64,000 nucleotides of DNA from Leuconostoc gelidum subsp. gelidum KCTC 3527. Lineage in GTDB: Bacteria; Bacillota; Bacilli; Lactobacillales; Lactobacillaceae. The stretch spans positions 1-64,000 of the forward strand of contig NZ_AEMI01000015.1 of NCBI RefSeq assembly GCF_000166715.1, in the 5' to 3' direction. This document shows, piece after piece, positions 17,753 through 26,977 of this stretch; the stretch's first letter is position 1; every line of letters begins with the position of its first letter. The notes beneath the pieces are model-generated. The model did no database searches. It had not been told where the DNA came from and saw nothing but the letters and a program-made list of their open reading frames with translations. Position numbers and translations under genes: made by a program.

Positions 17753-17794
17753 TTATCCACAATTTTTGATGATATTACCATAAATTGTGGATAA
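17753..17794. repeat. inverted pair of DnaA boxes, 13-bp arms
   Basis: TTATCCACAATTT (17753-17765) and AAATTGTGGATAA (17782-17794) are perfect inverted copies around a 16-nt centre. Confidence 0.9.
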
Positions 17795-17871
17795 CTTTTG
17801 TGTCGCCGTTTGAGGCTATTTATGTCAGGAATGTCTGCTTCATTATGACTTATCCACAGTTTTCCACTTTT

Positions 17872-17891
17872 TTATCCACAGCTGTGGATAA
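17872..17891. repeat. head-to-head DnaA boxes forming a 20-bp palindrome
   Basis: TTATCCACAGCTGTGGATAA is a perfect 20-bp palindrome made of two DnaA boxes separated by GC. Confidence 0.93.
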
Positions 17892-18220
17892 GCACATATG
17901 TTCCCTTGACAATTCATGTTCTTTTAAATGCAAACGTTAGCATTTAACGTAAATCAAGCATTATTAATGTGTTTTTTCGTTATTTTTATAGATAAATACG
18001 TACAATAGGGTAATTGTTGCGTTTTAAGTAAAAAAATATCGATATTTTCAACTAAATAGCACTATTTAATAGTTTTTTATATTTTTAATCTATTTTTCCA
18101 CAATATAGTTTCCTTTATCCACATTTTATTGACTTTTGTAAGCTTTTATCAACATTTTCACATTAGTTTTCAACATTTTATGAAAACGCTTATTTTAATA
18201 CTTTTGTCAACAAATGGTAA

Positions 18221-18249
18221 AGAAAAAGCTAACGCTAGGCGTTAGCTTT
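18221..18249 (-). terminator. terminator overlapping the htrA stop codon
   Basis: AAAGCTAACGC (18225-18235) pairs with GCGTTAGCTTT (18239-18249). The T-run follows on the minus strand and the htrA stop codon lies inside the stem. Confidence 0.88.
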
Positions 18250-19381
18250 CTAACTTTTGCGTTAACTTTACTTTAACCGTTTTCTTATCTTCTTGATGAT
18301 AATACGTAATTGTTACAGTGTCATTGAGATTATGTTTATACAATTCTTCTCGTAAATCTGCTTGACCCGTCACTTTTTTGCCATCAATTGCAGTGATCAC
18401 ATCATATTTTTTCAAGCCAGCTTTATCTGCCGGCCCATTTTGAGTTGTGCTCATCACAACAACCCCACCATTAACAGATGCTGGGATTTTTAATAGCTTT
18501 TTTTGATCATCCACTGTAACTGCAGATAGTTCAACAAGGCCAATACCAATGGCAGGACGTGTTATTTTACCATCTCTAACAAGTTTATTCACAACATCAA
18601 CGACCTGATCAGAGGGAATTGCAAAGCCCATTCCCTCAACACTAGTACCAGATGCTGACGATGAGAGCTTCATCGAATTAATACCGACTACCTGCCCTTG
18701 GAAGTTGACTAATGGGCCCCCTGAATTACCCGGATTAATTGCTGCATCTGTCTGAATAACTGTCGAACCACCATAATTTTGGCCATTCTCAGAGGTAGAT
18801 GCTACTAGTCGTTTCTTAGCAGAGATAATACCCTCAGTCACTGAGGAAGCATATTCAGACCCAAGTGGTGATCCAATTGCCAATACCTTTTGACCAACCT
18901 GTATTTTACTAGAATCGCCAAAATCTGCTGTTGTTGTCACAACACTTGGATCTATTTTCAGTACAGCTAAATCAGTCATAGCATCCTTACCTACAAGTGT
19001 TGCCGTAACCTTTTTCCCGTCATGCAGCATAACTTGGATTTGGGCTGCATCGTTAATGACATGGTTATTTGTAACCACGTAAGCAGCATCTCCAGCTTTT
19101 TTATAGATAACACCTGATCCTTCAGATGATTCTTGATAACTATTAGTACCTGATTTTGAAAAATTCAATACCGAAACAACAGCATCTGAAATTTTACCGT
19201 ACGCTGATGTTGCAGTTGCATTATCAGATATGGTCGTTGTTTTCGTGGCTTTGGTATTAACTTTTTGTGTCGTAGCTTGTAAGTTTTCAACACCACGTTG
19301 TCCATATAAAATTGCACCACCGCCAATAATACCAGCGATTGCACCTGTTAATATAATTTTTGTTACAGATTGTTGCGCCAT
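18242..19381 (-). CDS. htrA: HtrA/DegP-like serine protease
   Basis: A 379-aa membrane-anchored surface protease for misfolded exported proteins. Order: short cytoplasmic end, one membrane helix (about residues 8-26), a Thr/Ser/Ala-rich linker, a trypsin-like domain and a C-terminal PDZ domain (from about 280). The catalytic triad is His107 (TNNHVI), Asp137 (MTDLAVL) and Ser220 (NPGNSGGP). I favour the ATG at 19381, which has GGGTGG at 5 nt; a GTG three codons earlier overlaps that site. It is the last gene of the wal operon in this genome, ending at a hairpin. Confidence 0.95.
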   Translation of the reverse strand: MAQQSVTKIILTGAIAGIIGGGAILYGQRGVENLQATTQKVNTKATKTTTISDNATATSAYGKISDAVVSVLNFSKSGTNSYQESSEGSGVIYKKAGDAAYVVTNNHVINDAAQIQVMLHDGKKVTATLVGKDAMTDLAVLKIDPSVVTTTADFGDSSKIQVGQKVLAIGSPLGSEYASSVTEGIISAKKRLVASTSENGQNYGGSTVIQTDAAINPGNSGGPLVNFQGQVVGINSMKLSSSASGTSVEGMGFAIPSDQVVDVVNKLVRDGKITRPAIGIGLVELSAVTVDDQKKLLKIPASVNGGVVVMSTTQNGPADKAGLKKYDVITAIDGKKVTGQADLREELYKHNLNDTVTITYYHQEDKKTVKVKLTQKLES

Positions 19382-19443
19382 TTTAGCCACCCATCAATTG
19401 AATTATGTTTATTCTACACGTTAAAAATTAATATTAGATTAAA

Positions 19444-20208
19444 TCATTCCGACAAATTATCACCTGTAAAGGCATTAATTTTTAAAACATATTTTCCACT
19501 ACCACTATATGCTTCAAATGCCCATACTGGTAAAAAAATATCGTACCCATTAACCGTCAAGGTTCTATCATAAGACAGATAACCTTTAGACAAACTATCA
19601 CCACTATCAATCTCATTGTAACGATACAGTGCAATAATAGCTTCTTCTTCTGTTATTGTCGCACGATCATCACGAAGTCGTTCAATATTGACTAACTGTC
19701 GTTTAGTAAAACCCACAGGTTTACCACTTTTATTGTACTGAAAAGTCATAATCCCACTTTCAGCAATGACCGGTAGTCCCTCAATGCGTTGTGAATAGAC
19801 ACGATCAAAGTTCGTTTTATCCGCTGTTAATACTGGATTAAATCGATAACCAGCGCTATATGTAGCCAGCGCTGATTCATCTGAACCCGTGCCACTTTTT
19901 TTGAATGAATCTCGCTTAAATTTGGCAAACACGGTGTTTGTGTTATTCCCAGTAAAAATATCTAGGCCAGCAGGCAAAGACATCTCACGTCTATCACCAT
20001 ATTGTGCAGCAATATAGCTACTATAATGCACAGACGTCCCAAATTTAGGTAGTTTAATTTTTTGTTTTTTCATTTCTGAAATGATATCTGTGTTAGCATC
20101 TGTTACACGTTCTTGTGAGACCTCCCCAGAACGCCACCAATTGAGCAAAAATATATCTAACAAAAAAAACAAAATTAACATTAATATTTTAATTCGTTTA
20201 AATTGCAT
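19444..20208 (-). CDS. yycI: WalRK regulatory membrane protein YycI
   Basis: A 254-aa protein with one N-terminal membrane helix (about residues 8-25, ILMLILFFLLDIFLLNWW) and an extracytoplasmic domain of the YycI/PepSY-like fold. In Bacillus YycI and YycH interact with WalK in the membrane and restrain its activity. The place behind yycH supports the name, because sequence conservation in this family is low. The ATG has AAGGAGGAAAG just upstream. Confidence 0.9.
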   Translation of the reverse strand: MQFKRIKILMLILFFLLDIFLLNWWRSGEVSQERVTDANTDIISEMKKQKIKLPKFGTSVHYSSYIAAQYGDRREMSLPAGLDIFTGNNTNTVFAKFKRDSFKKSGTGSDESALATYSAGYRFNPVLTADKTNFDRVYSQRIEGLPVIAESGIMTFQYNKSGKPVGFTKRQLVNIERLRDDRATITEEEAIIALYRYNEIDSGDSLSKGYLSYDRTLTVNGYDIFLPVWAFEAYSGSGKYVLKINAFTGDNLSE

Positions 20209-20241
20209 ACTTTCCTCCTTGATTTTATAACTAGTCCTAGT

Positions 20242-21540
20242 TTAACGTGTTTTTAAAAAAGATGACACACTTTGCCAACCATTGGTTGTTTCAATCATCC
20301 ACGTTGGTTCCATGTTGACGGCCGCCTGACTATCTTTATCAAGTAACCATTCATAACCCGGAGCGATGAAATTGTAGTCTTTCTCCTGTACACCAGCATC
20401 AGACAACTGATTAACAATATCTCTTGTTGATGGCAGAATCACATCAGGCTGGTTATTGGGTACAGGTACCCCAATTTCATTAAGGGAATACGTACTTGTC
20501 AAGTTTCCGTGTTTATCCATTGTCATATGAATAGCGCCACTTTCAGACTGAAAATAAACTGGAAAACCTTCAACATATGTTCGAAAAGTAATTTTTTGAC
20601 CATTTTGCTGACTTTCATAAAAACGTGTATCGGTAAAATCAGACTGTAATAAATTAATTTGAGAGAGCCCCATATTTAAACGATTCAGATAGAATTCAGG
20701 TAATTTATTTTTTGTATTGTGATCTTCAAATGTCACTGTTTCCCAGTTTGGATCATAAACTATTTTTTGATTATTGAGTTTGTTTGTGTAAACTGTTTTA
20801 TCACCATCCTGCGTTACATTAAGTTGATTAATTGTTCCTAGAAGTGCAGAAACATAGGTTTTAGGATCACGATGATTAACTAAGTAGGAATATACTGGCA
20901 ATTTAATTTTTTGAGGATAATTAAGTCGCACACGATTATGATAATTTTGAAAATTAATATTCATATTTTTAGGCAATTGTTGTGCTTGTTGCCAAATATC
21001 ATGATGATTTAATTTGTTGACTTTTACAGTTGTTATTTGATTTGTTTTAGTATTAACAAAATAACCATTATTTGAATGATCTAATGCTAATACAAAATAA
21101 TCAAAATTAACATTTTTTCGAGTTGAAACACGCTGACTATAACGTATATTGAAGTAAGAGATTGGTACGACATCGGGGTAATGGAAAATTTGCGCTTGTT
21201 TTGTAGTTAAAATTTTTTTTATTTTGACAGCGTTCACAGTCTTTGTCTGCGCATCCGTTAATTGCGCGTTTGTCAACGCATGACGCATTTTTTTTAATTT
21301 AGCATCGGTTGCATTCATAACCAACTGTTGCGAGCCATCAGGTTGATTAACAATATATTGCGTCGGACGAAATATTTCAAGCAATTGTTTTTCTGGTTGT
21401 TGTGCCGTTGACTGGTCAGGCGCTTCATTTTTACCAAATGAACTAAAAATAAACCCTGTTAAAACAACCGAGATAACTAGCGATAGAACGAGTAACCCAT
21501 TCAACAACGCGCTTTGTAAAAACTTTTGTTTATTCCGCAT
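20242..21540 (-). CDS. yycH: WalRK regulatory membrane protein YycH
   Basis: A 432-aa protein with a single N-terminal membrane helix (about residues 10-32) and a large outside domain. The family modulates WalK jointly with YycI. I set the start at the ATG at 21540, preceded by GAGGAGGGCG inside the end of walK (11-nt overlap); the frame extends 10 codons further but without a better site. Order walR-walK-yycH-yycI is the standard Firmicute arrangement. Confidence 0.9.
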   Translation of the reverse strand: MRNKQKFLQSALLNGLLVLSLVISVVLTGFIFSSFGKNEAPDQSTAQQPEKQLLEIFRPTQYIVNQPDGSQQLVMNATDAKLKKMRHALTNAQLTDAQTKTVNAVKIKKILTTKQAQIFHYPDVVPISYFNIRYSQRVSTRKNVNFDYFVLALDHSNNGYFVNTKTNQITTVKVNKLNHHDIWQQAQQLPKNMNINFQNYHNRVRLNYPQKIKLPVYSYLVNHRDPKTYVSALLGTINQLNVTQDGDKTVYTNKLNNQKIVYDPNWETVTFEDHNTKNKLPEFYLNRLNMGLSQINLLQSDFTDTRFYESQQNGQKITFRTYVEGFPVYFQSESGAIHMTMDKHGNLTSTYSLNEIGVPVPNNQPDVILPSTRDIVNQLSDAGVQEKDYNFIAPGYEWLLDKDSQAAVNMEPTWMIETTNGWQSVSSFLKTR

Positions 21541-23401
21541 CCCAATCGCCCTCCTCAATGACATCATCATCTACATAGGCAAGTGAAATGTAAAAAGTTG
21601 ATCCCCTATTTTCAACAGAATCGACCCAAATACGACCATTAAAACGCTCCACAACTTCTTTAGAAATTGCCAATCCTAAACCAGTGCCACCTTGTGCGCG
21701 TGAACGTGATTTATCCACACGGAAGAAACGATTAAATATACTATCTAAATCTTTACGTGGAATACCTAATCCTTGGTCGGAAATACTTAAAATAGCCCGT
21801 GTTTTAGTTTTTATTAAACGTGCTGTAATTATGCCACCATCAGGTGAATACTTGACAGCATTATTCATAATATTATCAAGAACTTGCGTAAACTTATCTG
21901 GATCAAATTCGACCCAAACATCTTCATTTGTAAATTCGCGTTGTATATTATAATTTTTATTTGGCGTATCAGTGTTTTTAGCATCACTTTCAATAATCAT
22001 GTCAAATCGGTTTAACACAAAGTTAAATAAACTATTCAAATTAACAACTTCAAGTCTGACATCCATTGTCCCTTGATCTAGCCTTGATAAGGATAACAAG
22101 TCATTAATCATGCGAATCATACGCTGAGTTTCATCCTGCACAACACCCAAAAAATTTTGCGCCATTTCGGGATCGTCAATTGCGCCCTCTGCTAAGGCAT
22201 CAACATACGATCGCACTGAAGTTAACGGTGTTCTTAATTCATGCGATACATTTGACACAAACATGCGCCGTTCAGAATCAATGCGTTGCTGTTCAGTAAT
22301 GTTATGTAATACCACTACCAAACCAGAAATAAATCCTGACTGCCGCTTAATTAGCGATACATAAGCTTGCAATAATATATCAGTACTATCATCTGATAAA
22401 TCAACGCGAAAATCATCAAGATTTTCTAACATATCACGTAATGTTCGTTTGCCCTGTAAATGTAACAAATCAATCACATTTTGGCCAATAGCTGCTTCAC
22501 GATCAATACCAACAAAATTTGCTGCCGCTTGATTGATAATGGTAATTTCACCACGACGATTAGCTGCTAAAACACCATCTGCCATATGAGTCAAAACAGA
22601 ATCTAATCGGTTTCGCTCAGCGTTGACAGTTTCTGTTGATTCTTCAACACGTGTTGATAATTCGTTTACTGATTGTGCTAAGTGCCCTAATTCATCAGAG
22701 CCATAGATATGATTAACCATTGAATAATCGCCACCGGCAATTTTAGTTGTTTGTTCATCAATTTGTGCAATTGGTCGTGTTAAGGTACGTGCAAGAAATA
22801 ATGCTAATGCGATACTGATAAATAAAGCTGCCAAACCTGCAATGACAAATAAGCGCATCACGCTGTTAACGTTGCGATACACTGGTAACAAACTAGCTTT
22901 AACAACAACGACGCCAGTTATATCTCGCACACGCCCTGTCGTGACACCAAGAGCTGTCGTCATGAGTTCTTTTCGCTCACCGCTTTCACTAATTGTGCGT
23001 GACGTTAAGAAAGATTGTTCTCCCGCAACAGCTCTTTGGGCATTCAAATCAGTTGTTTTTTGACCAATTGTTTGTTGTCCAGAAACTGACAAAGTACCAC
23101 GAATTGTACCTGTTTTATCGATTACCTGTGCTTCTTGAAGGTTAGTGTTATTTAACCCAATTAACACATCTTGAATTGCATGGTTACCAGCATCAACATC
23201 CCTATTTCTCAATGCTGTCGTAATTTGATCTGTCACATACTTTGGTAAGGTCATTTGTTGTTGGAATGTCGCTAAATTTTGTTGTTCTATTTGACGTACA
23301 AAAAACGCACCCAACAGTTCGAGTGCGATAATCATTAACAACACAAAAACAAGTGTGATGCGAAAACGTATAGATTTAAAAAAGTTAGTCTTAATGTTCA
23401 T
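21530..23401 (-). CDS. walK: sensor histidine kinase WalK
   Basis: A 623-aa membrane kinase that monitors cell-wall synthesis and phosphorylates WalR. Order: first membrane helix (about 12-32), outside sensor domain, second helix (about 180-205), HAMP (LARTLTRPIAQIDEQTTKIA), PAS (about 260-370), HisKA with the phospho-accepting His near 386 in SNVSHELRTPL, and an ATPase domain with GLGIPRKDLDSIFNRFFRVD and GGTGLGLAISKEVV. The ribosome binding site AAGGAG lies 23 nt from the ATG and would be brought to 10 nt by the hairpin GACGC-TAA-GCGTC between them. Confidence 0.96.
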   Translation of the reverse strand: MNIKTNFFKSIRFRITLVFVLLMIIALELLGAFFVRQIEQQNLATFQQQMTLPKYVTDQITTALRNRDVDAGNHAIQDVLIGLNNTNLQEAQVIDKTGTIRGTLSVSGQQTIGQKTTDLNAQRAVAGEQSFLTSRTISESGERKELMTTALGVTTGRVRDITGVVVVKASLLPVYRNVNSVMRLFVIAGLAALFISIALALFLARTLTRPIAQIDEQTTKIAGGDYSMVNHIYGSDELGHLAQSVNELSTRVEESTETVNAERNRLDSVLTHMADGVLAANRRGEITIINQAAANFVGIDREAAIGQNVIDLLHLQGKRTLRDMLENLDDFRVDLSDDSTDILLQAYVSLIKRQSGFISGLVVVLHNITEQQRIDSERRMFVSNVSHELRTPLTSVRSYVDALAEGAIDDPEMAQNFLGVVQDETQRMIRMINDLLSLSRLDQGTMDVRLEVVNLNSLFNFVLNRFDMIIESDAKNTDTPNKNYNIQREFTNEDVWVEFDPDKFTQVLDNIMNNAVKYSPDGGIITARLIKTKTRAILSISDQGLGIPRKDLDSIFNRFFRVDKSRSRAQGGTGLGLAISKEVVERFNGRIWVDSVENRGSTFYISLAYVDDDVIEEGDWDAE

Positions 23402-23430
23402 AATTGCTGACGCTTAGCGTCTGTCTCCTT
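23399..23430 (-). promoter_or_regulatory. walK ribosome binding site with an intervening hairpin
   Basis: On the minus strand AAGGAG (23430-23425) is followed by ACA, the hairpin GACGCTAAGCGTC (23421-23409), AGCAATT and the ATG. Unfolded spacing is 23 nt, too long; folded spacing is 10 nt. Confidence 0.55.
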
Positions 23431-23507
23431 GGCGTATAACAAAGAAAATACCTTCGTTGTACTATTAAGTAAAAAATATTTGCTTTACTGGTACTGAAGA
23501 CATCTAC

Positions 23508-24215
23508 TTACTCTGCGTCAGGACGCAAATAATATCCTACCCCACGACGCGTTGCCAACCAATTAGGGTGACTTGGATTATCTTCAATTTTTTCACGCAA
23601 ACGGCGAACAGTAACGTCTACCGTTCGGACATCCCCGAAATAGTCATAGCCCCAAACCTGTTGCAATAAATGTTCACGTGTCATCACTTGACTAATATGT
23701 TGTGCTAAATAATAAAGCAGTTCGAATTCACGATGCGTTAATTCAATATCTTGGCCAGCCTTTGACACCATATATGCTTGTGGGTGTATTGTCAAATCAC
23801 CTAACTCGATGTCATCAGTATTCACAACAGACTCATCAATATGTTGTGCAACAGCTTTACGGCTACGTAAATTAGCCTTAACACGTGCTACTAATTCACG
23901 ATTTGAGAACGGTTTTGTAACATAATCGTCAGCACCCATTTCTAAACCTAACACTTTGTCAATTTCAGAATCTTTAGCTGTCACCATAATAACTGGTGTT
24001 TCTGATTTTGAACGAATTTGACGCAACACTTCAACACCATCAATTTCAGGCAACATTTGGTCAAGCAAAACAAGATCAGGCTTTTCTTCATTGAACACTG
24101 TCAACGCTTCCTGACCATCAGCTGCGGTTACCACTTCATATCCTTCTTTGGTTAAATTAAATTTAATGATATCTGAGATTGGCTTCTCATCATCCACAAC
24201 CAAAATTTTACTCAT
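23508..24215 (-). CDS. walR: response regulator WalR (OmpR/PhoB family)
   Basis: A 235-aa response regulator controlling cell-wall hydrolase genes, usually essential in Firmicutes. The receiver domain (1-120) has the acidic pair in VVDDEKP, phospho-acceptor Asp52 (VLLDQMLP) and Lys in [10 protein letters not shown]. The C-terminal winged helix (about 140-235) ends [15 protein letters not shown]. The ATG at 24215 is set by AGGAGAACGTCC; an in-frame upstream codon is inferior. It starts the operon and has its own promoter. Confidence 0.97.
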   Translation of the reverse strand: MSKILVVDDEKPISDIIKFNLTKEGYEVVTAADGQEALTVFNEEKPDLVLLDQMLPEIDGVEVLRQIRSKSETPVIMVTAKDSEIDKVLGLEMGADDYVTKPFSNRELVARVKANLRSRKAVAQHIDESVVNTDDIELGDLTIHPQAYMVSKAGQDIELTHREFELLYYLAQHISQVMTREHLLQQVWGYDYFGDVRTVDVTVRRLREKIEDNPSHPNWLATRRGVGYYLRPDAE

Positions 24216-24257
24216 GGACGTTCTCCTCATATGTTTCTACTAGTTTGTCTATCTCTA

Positions 24258-24285
24258 AGTATATCATTTTTTTACCATTCTGTAA
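24258..24285 (-). promoter_or_regulatory. wal operon promoter
   Basis: Minus-strand TTACAG (24285-24280), 16 bp, TATACT (24263-24258), about 42 nt before the walR start. Confidence 0.6.
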
Positions 24286-24356
24286 TATTTAACACAAAAA
24301 AACTGAATTTAATCAGTTTTATATGAAACCCTATTAACTTACTAACACATTCATGA

Positions 24357-25337
24357 TTAATGTAATCGACGATGAAAGCGATTTTTAAACAATGATGAAA
24401 TTGCTTCATTATTATTCACGCGACGAATTGCTTCACCAATCAACTCACCAACTGATACAATTTCCAATTTATCAAATTTTTTCTCATCTGGTAAATCAAT
24501 AGAATCAGTTAAAATAACTTTTGTAAAGACAGAATTTTGTAGGCGCTCAATAGCTGGTCCAGAAAAGACAGCATGCGAAGCAACGACATAAACCTCTTTA
24601 GCACCATGTGCCATAATTAGTTGTGCACCTTGCGTAATTGTACCGGCGGTATCAATCATGTCATCAATCATAATTGCTGTTTTACCCCGTACATCACCAA
24701 CAATACTACCGATTTCAGCTACATTGGGCTTTGGACGACGCTTATCAATAACAGCAACCGGAGATTCCAATGCTAGCATATTATTCAGATTACGTGCGCG
24801 TGTCATACCACCATGATCAGGAGAAACAATTACGGCATTTTGTTTATCAGCAATACCTGACTCAATTAAGTAATCAGCTAACAACGGCGCTGCCTGCAAA
24901 TGGTCCATTGGAATATCAAAGAATCCTTGTATTTGTGCGGCATGTAAATCTAAAGCCAAGACTCGCGTTGTACCTGCGCGTTCTAACATATTCGCTACGA
25001 GTTTTGCAGTAATCGGCTCGCGTGAACGCGCCTTACGATCTTGACGCGCATAACCGTAATATGGCAAAACAACATTAATTTGGTTAGCAGACGCACGACG
25101 TAAAGCATCAATCATAATTAACAGTTCCATCAGATTGTCATTAACTGGCGCAGAAGTAGATTGAATAACGAAAACATTATCCCCACGAATGCTTTCTTCA
25201 ATGTTAATCTGTACTTCACCGTCTGCAAATCGCTTCACAGATATCTCACTCAACGGTACGCCAACTGATTCAGCAATTTTTTTTGCAAGTGGCTCATTTG
25301 AGCTTAAAGAAAAAAGTTTCAATTTAGGTTCTGGCAT
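24357..25337 (-). CDS. prs: ribose-phosphate pyrophosphokinase (PRPP synthetase)
   Basis: A 326-aa enzyme that makes PRPP from ribose-5-phosphate and ATP for purine, pyrimidine, His and NAD synthesis. Seen: [10 protein letters not shown] (ATP loop), VVSPDHGG, and the PRPP-binding DDMIDTAGT near residue 225. The start at 25337 is chosen because GGAG lies 6 nt upstream; an ATG nine codons earlier (25364) has no good site. RpiA, encoded at about 57 kb, supplies its ribose-5-P. Confidence 0.95.
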   Translation of the reverse strand: MPEPKLKLFSLSSNEPLAKKIAESVGVPLSEISVKRFADGEVQINIEESIRGDNVFVIQSTSAPVNDNLMELLIMIDALRRASANQINVVLPYYGYARQDRKARSREPITAKLVANMLERAGTTRVLALDLHAAQIQGFFDIPMDHLQAAPLLADYLIESGIADKQNAVIVSPDHGGMTRARNLNNMLALESPVAVIDKRRPKPNVAEIGSIVGDVRGKTAIMIDDMIDTAGTITQGAQLIMAHGAKEVYVVASHAVFSGPAIERLQNSVFTKVILTDSIDLPDEKKFDKLEIVSVGELIGEAIRRVNNNEAISSLFKNRFHRRLH

Positions 25338-25422
25338 GTCTGGCTCCAAGCATTCTATGTTCATTCAAGTTCATTTTAAAAACATTCATATTTTTTTGAA
25401 ATTTCAAATAACCATTAAACAC

Positions 25423-25920
25423 TTAAGCTGAGAGTGTTTGCAACGCTTTTAATGCGTCATCATAATCTGGTTCCTCTGACACTTCTGGTACAATTTGTGC
25501 ATAACGCACAACACCTTGAGCATCCACAATATAAACTGAACGTGTATCAACACCTTGAGAAGGGATGTAGAGCTTTGTGGCGTAACCAAATGACTCTTGT
25601 TCATCTGACAACATACGCAAATTGTGTACCCCTTCCGCGGCACACCAGTCTCGCTGATCTGAAACTGAATTTGTTGAAATTGTTAAAAATTGCACATCTT
25701 GGAATTGATCAACAGCTTGATTGAAGTGACGTGTTTGTAACGAACACGTGCCTGTATTTAAATCAGGTACAACAGATATTAAAGTTAACTTACCAACTAA
25801 ATCAGCTGTCTTAACTTTATCACCATTTTCATCTTCTAACTTAAAATGTGGCAATGTGTCACCGACTCTTAGTGGTTCACCAACTAATTCTGTCACTTCT
25901 CCAGATAATAATACATTCAT
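25423..25920 (-). CDS. tpx: thiol peroxidase Tpx
   Basis: A 165-aa atypical 2-Cys peroxiredoxin reducing hydroperoxides with thioredoxin. The peroxidatic Cys59 lies in PDLNTGTCSLQTRHFN and the resolving Cys93 in DQRDWCAAEG, at the standard Tpx spacing. GCGGAGG upstream gives a clear start. It stands alone between prs and a HAD hydrolase. Confidence 0.95.
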   Translation of the reverse strand: MNVLLSGEVTELVGEPLRVGDTLPHFKLEDENGDKVKTADLVGKLTLISVVPDLNTGTCSLQTRHFNQAVDQFQDVQFLTISTNSVSDQRDWCAAEGVHNLRMLSDEQESFGYATKLYIPSQGVDTRSVYIVDAQGVVRYAQIVPEVSEEPDYDDALKALQTLSA

Positions 25921-25977
25921 TTTGCGACCTCCGCATTTTTTAGTAACATCGTTATTTATAGTAAATAAACTATCTAT

Positions 25978-26796
25978 TTACTTGCCTAAGACAAACTTTT
26001 CAATTGCTTGTGCGACACCTGATTCATTATTTGTTACTGTTTGCGCATTTGCAATATGTTTAACATCTGCAATGGCATTACCCATGGCTACACCAATACC
26101 AGCTTGCTCAATCATCGAATAATCATTAGCCTGATCACCAATGGCCATTGTCTCAGCTTGTTCAATCCCTAATTTCTCAGCCAACGCTAGTAACGCATGA
26201 CCTTTAGATGCATGACGATCAATAAACTCTAAATTATTCGCAGTAGAACGAATAACGTTAACATTATCAGCTATCTCAGCAGGTACTATAGCTTGAATTG
26301 CATCTAGTTCATCACTTTCAGCGTTAGCAATAGCTTTAATGAATTCAACTTTCTCTAAAGCCGCCTCAGTGTCTAAAACAAATAGTGGCAAATTTACCAA
26401 ACTATTTTCAAAGCTGGCCCAAGGATGAATTCTATGGTTCGTCGTATAAGCTGCATCTTGTGTTTCAACCTGCACATAAGTGTTTTGAACCATCATAAAT
26501 GCATTAATTTTTTGAAATTCTTTTACTGATAAAGGCTGGCAAAACAAAGTTTTTTCACCACTTGCTGTTTGTACAAGCCCGCCATTATATGTAATGACGT
26601 ACTGGTTATTACCTTCAATACCCAATTCTGATAAAATATCACGAACACCTGGTAAAGGTCGACCTGTTGTAATGACTATTTTAACATCATTTGCTAAAGC
26701 TTGTTGGATACTTGATTTTACTTCTGGTGTTATTTCTCGTTGATCATTGAGCAATGTGCCATCAATATCAATAGAAACAATCTTAATTTTCGACAT
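25978..26796 (-). CDS. Cof-type HAD-IIB sugar-phosphate phosphatase
   Basis: A 272-aa HAD hydrolase. DIDGTLLNDQ (residues 10-19) has the nucleophile Asp, TTGRPLPG is motif II, and GDQANDYSMIEQAGIGVAMGNA is the C-terminal motif III/IV region of the Cof/YidA/YwpJ group with a large C2 cap. These enzymes dephosphorylate sugar phosphates or flavin intermediates; the substrate cannot be predicted. The ribosome binding site is weak. Confidence 0.88.
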   Translation of the reverse strand: MSKIKIVSIDIDGTLLNDQREITPEVKSSIQQALANDVKIVITTGRPLPGVRDILSELGIEGNNQYVITYNGGLVQTASGEKTLFCQPLSVKEFQKINAFMMVQNTYVQVETQDAAYTTNHRIHPWASFENSLVNLPLFVLDTEAALEKVEFIKAIANAESDELDAIQAIVPAEIADNVNVIRSTANNLEFIDRHASKGHALLALAEKLGIEQAETMAIGDQANDYSMIEQAGIGVAMGNAIADVKHIANAQTVTNNESGVAQAIEKFVLGK

Positions 26797-26940
26797 AATT
26801 TAACATATCTTTTATAATGTCATTTGTGTTTATTTAAAAAAATAAACTTGATGGACAATTATATTTCCCTTCATTACAAAATTAATTACTTATGACACTA
26901 ACTTATTGCAGAACATAATTATATTATAACAAAGAACGCG

Positions 26941-26976
26941 ATTTCAAAACATAATATTTTGCACATGTTTTGAAAT
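26941..26976. repeat. 12-bp perfect inverted repeat after the Nudix gene
   Basis: ATTTCAAAACAT (26941-26952) and ATGTTTTGAAAT (26965-26976) around 12 nt. It lies just past the Nudix stop but has no T-run, so it is not a standard terminator. Confidence 0.6.
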
Positions 26977-26977
26977 A

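Larger units (their letters stand above)
17660..18160. other. cluster of DnaA boxes in an AT-rich gap (origin-like region)
   Basis: The gap from 17603 to 18241 has no gene but holds seven exact DnaA boxes TTATCCACA: plus strand at 17677, 17753, 17850, 17872 and 18115 (first base), minus strand at 17786-17794 and 17883-17891. Near matches are TTTTCCACA at 17667 and 18094 and TTATCAACA at 18146. A very AT-rich stretch (about 17940-18110) lies inside the cluster. dnaA and dnaN are not in the window and the flanking genes stay on one strand. It could be a secondary DnaA-binding locus, a titration or reactivation site, or an origin away from dnaA. Confidence 0.8.

Noticed and set aside
17660-18160. 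Calling the DnaA-box cluster oriC outright
   Set aside because: Neighbouring genes stay on one strand across the site and dnaA/dnaN are not in the window, so I report it as origin-like only.
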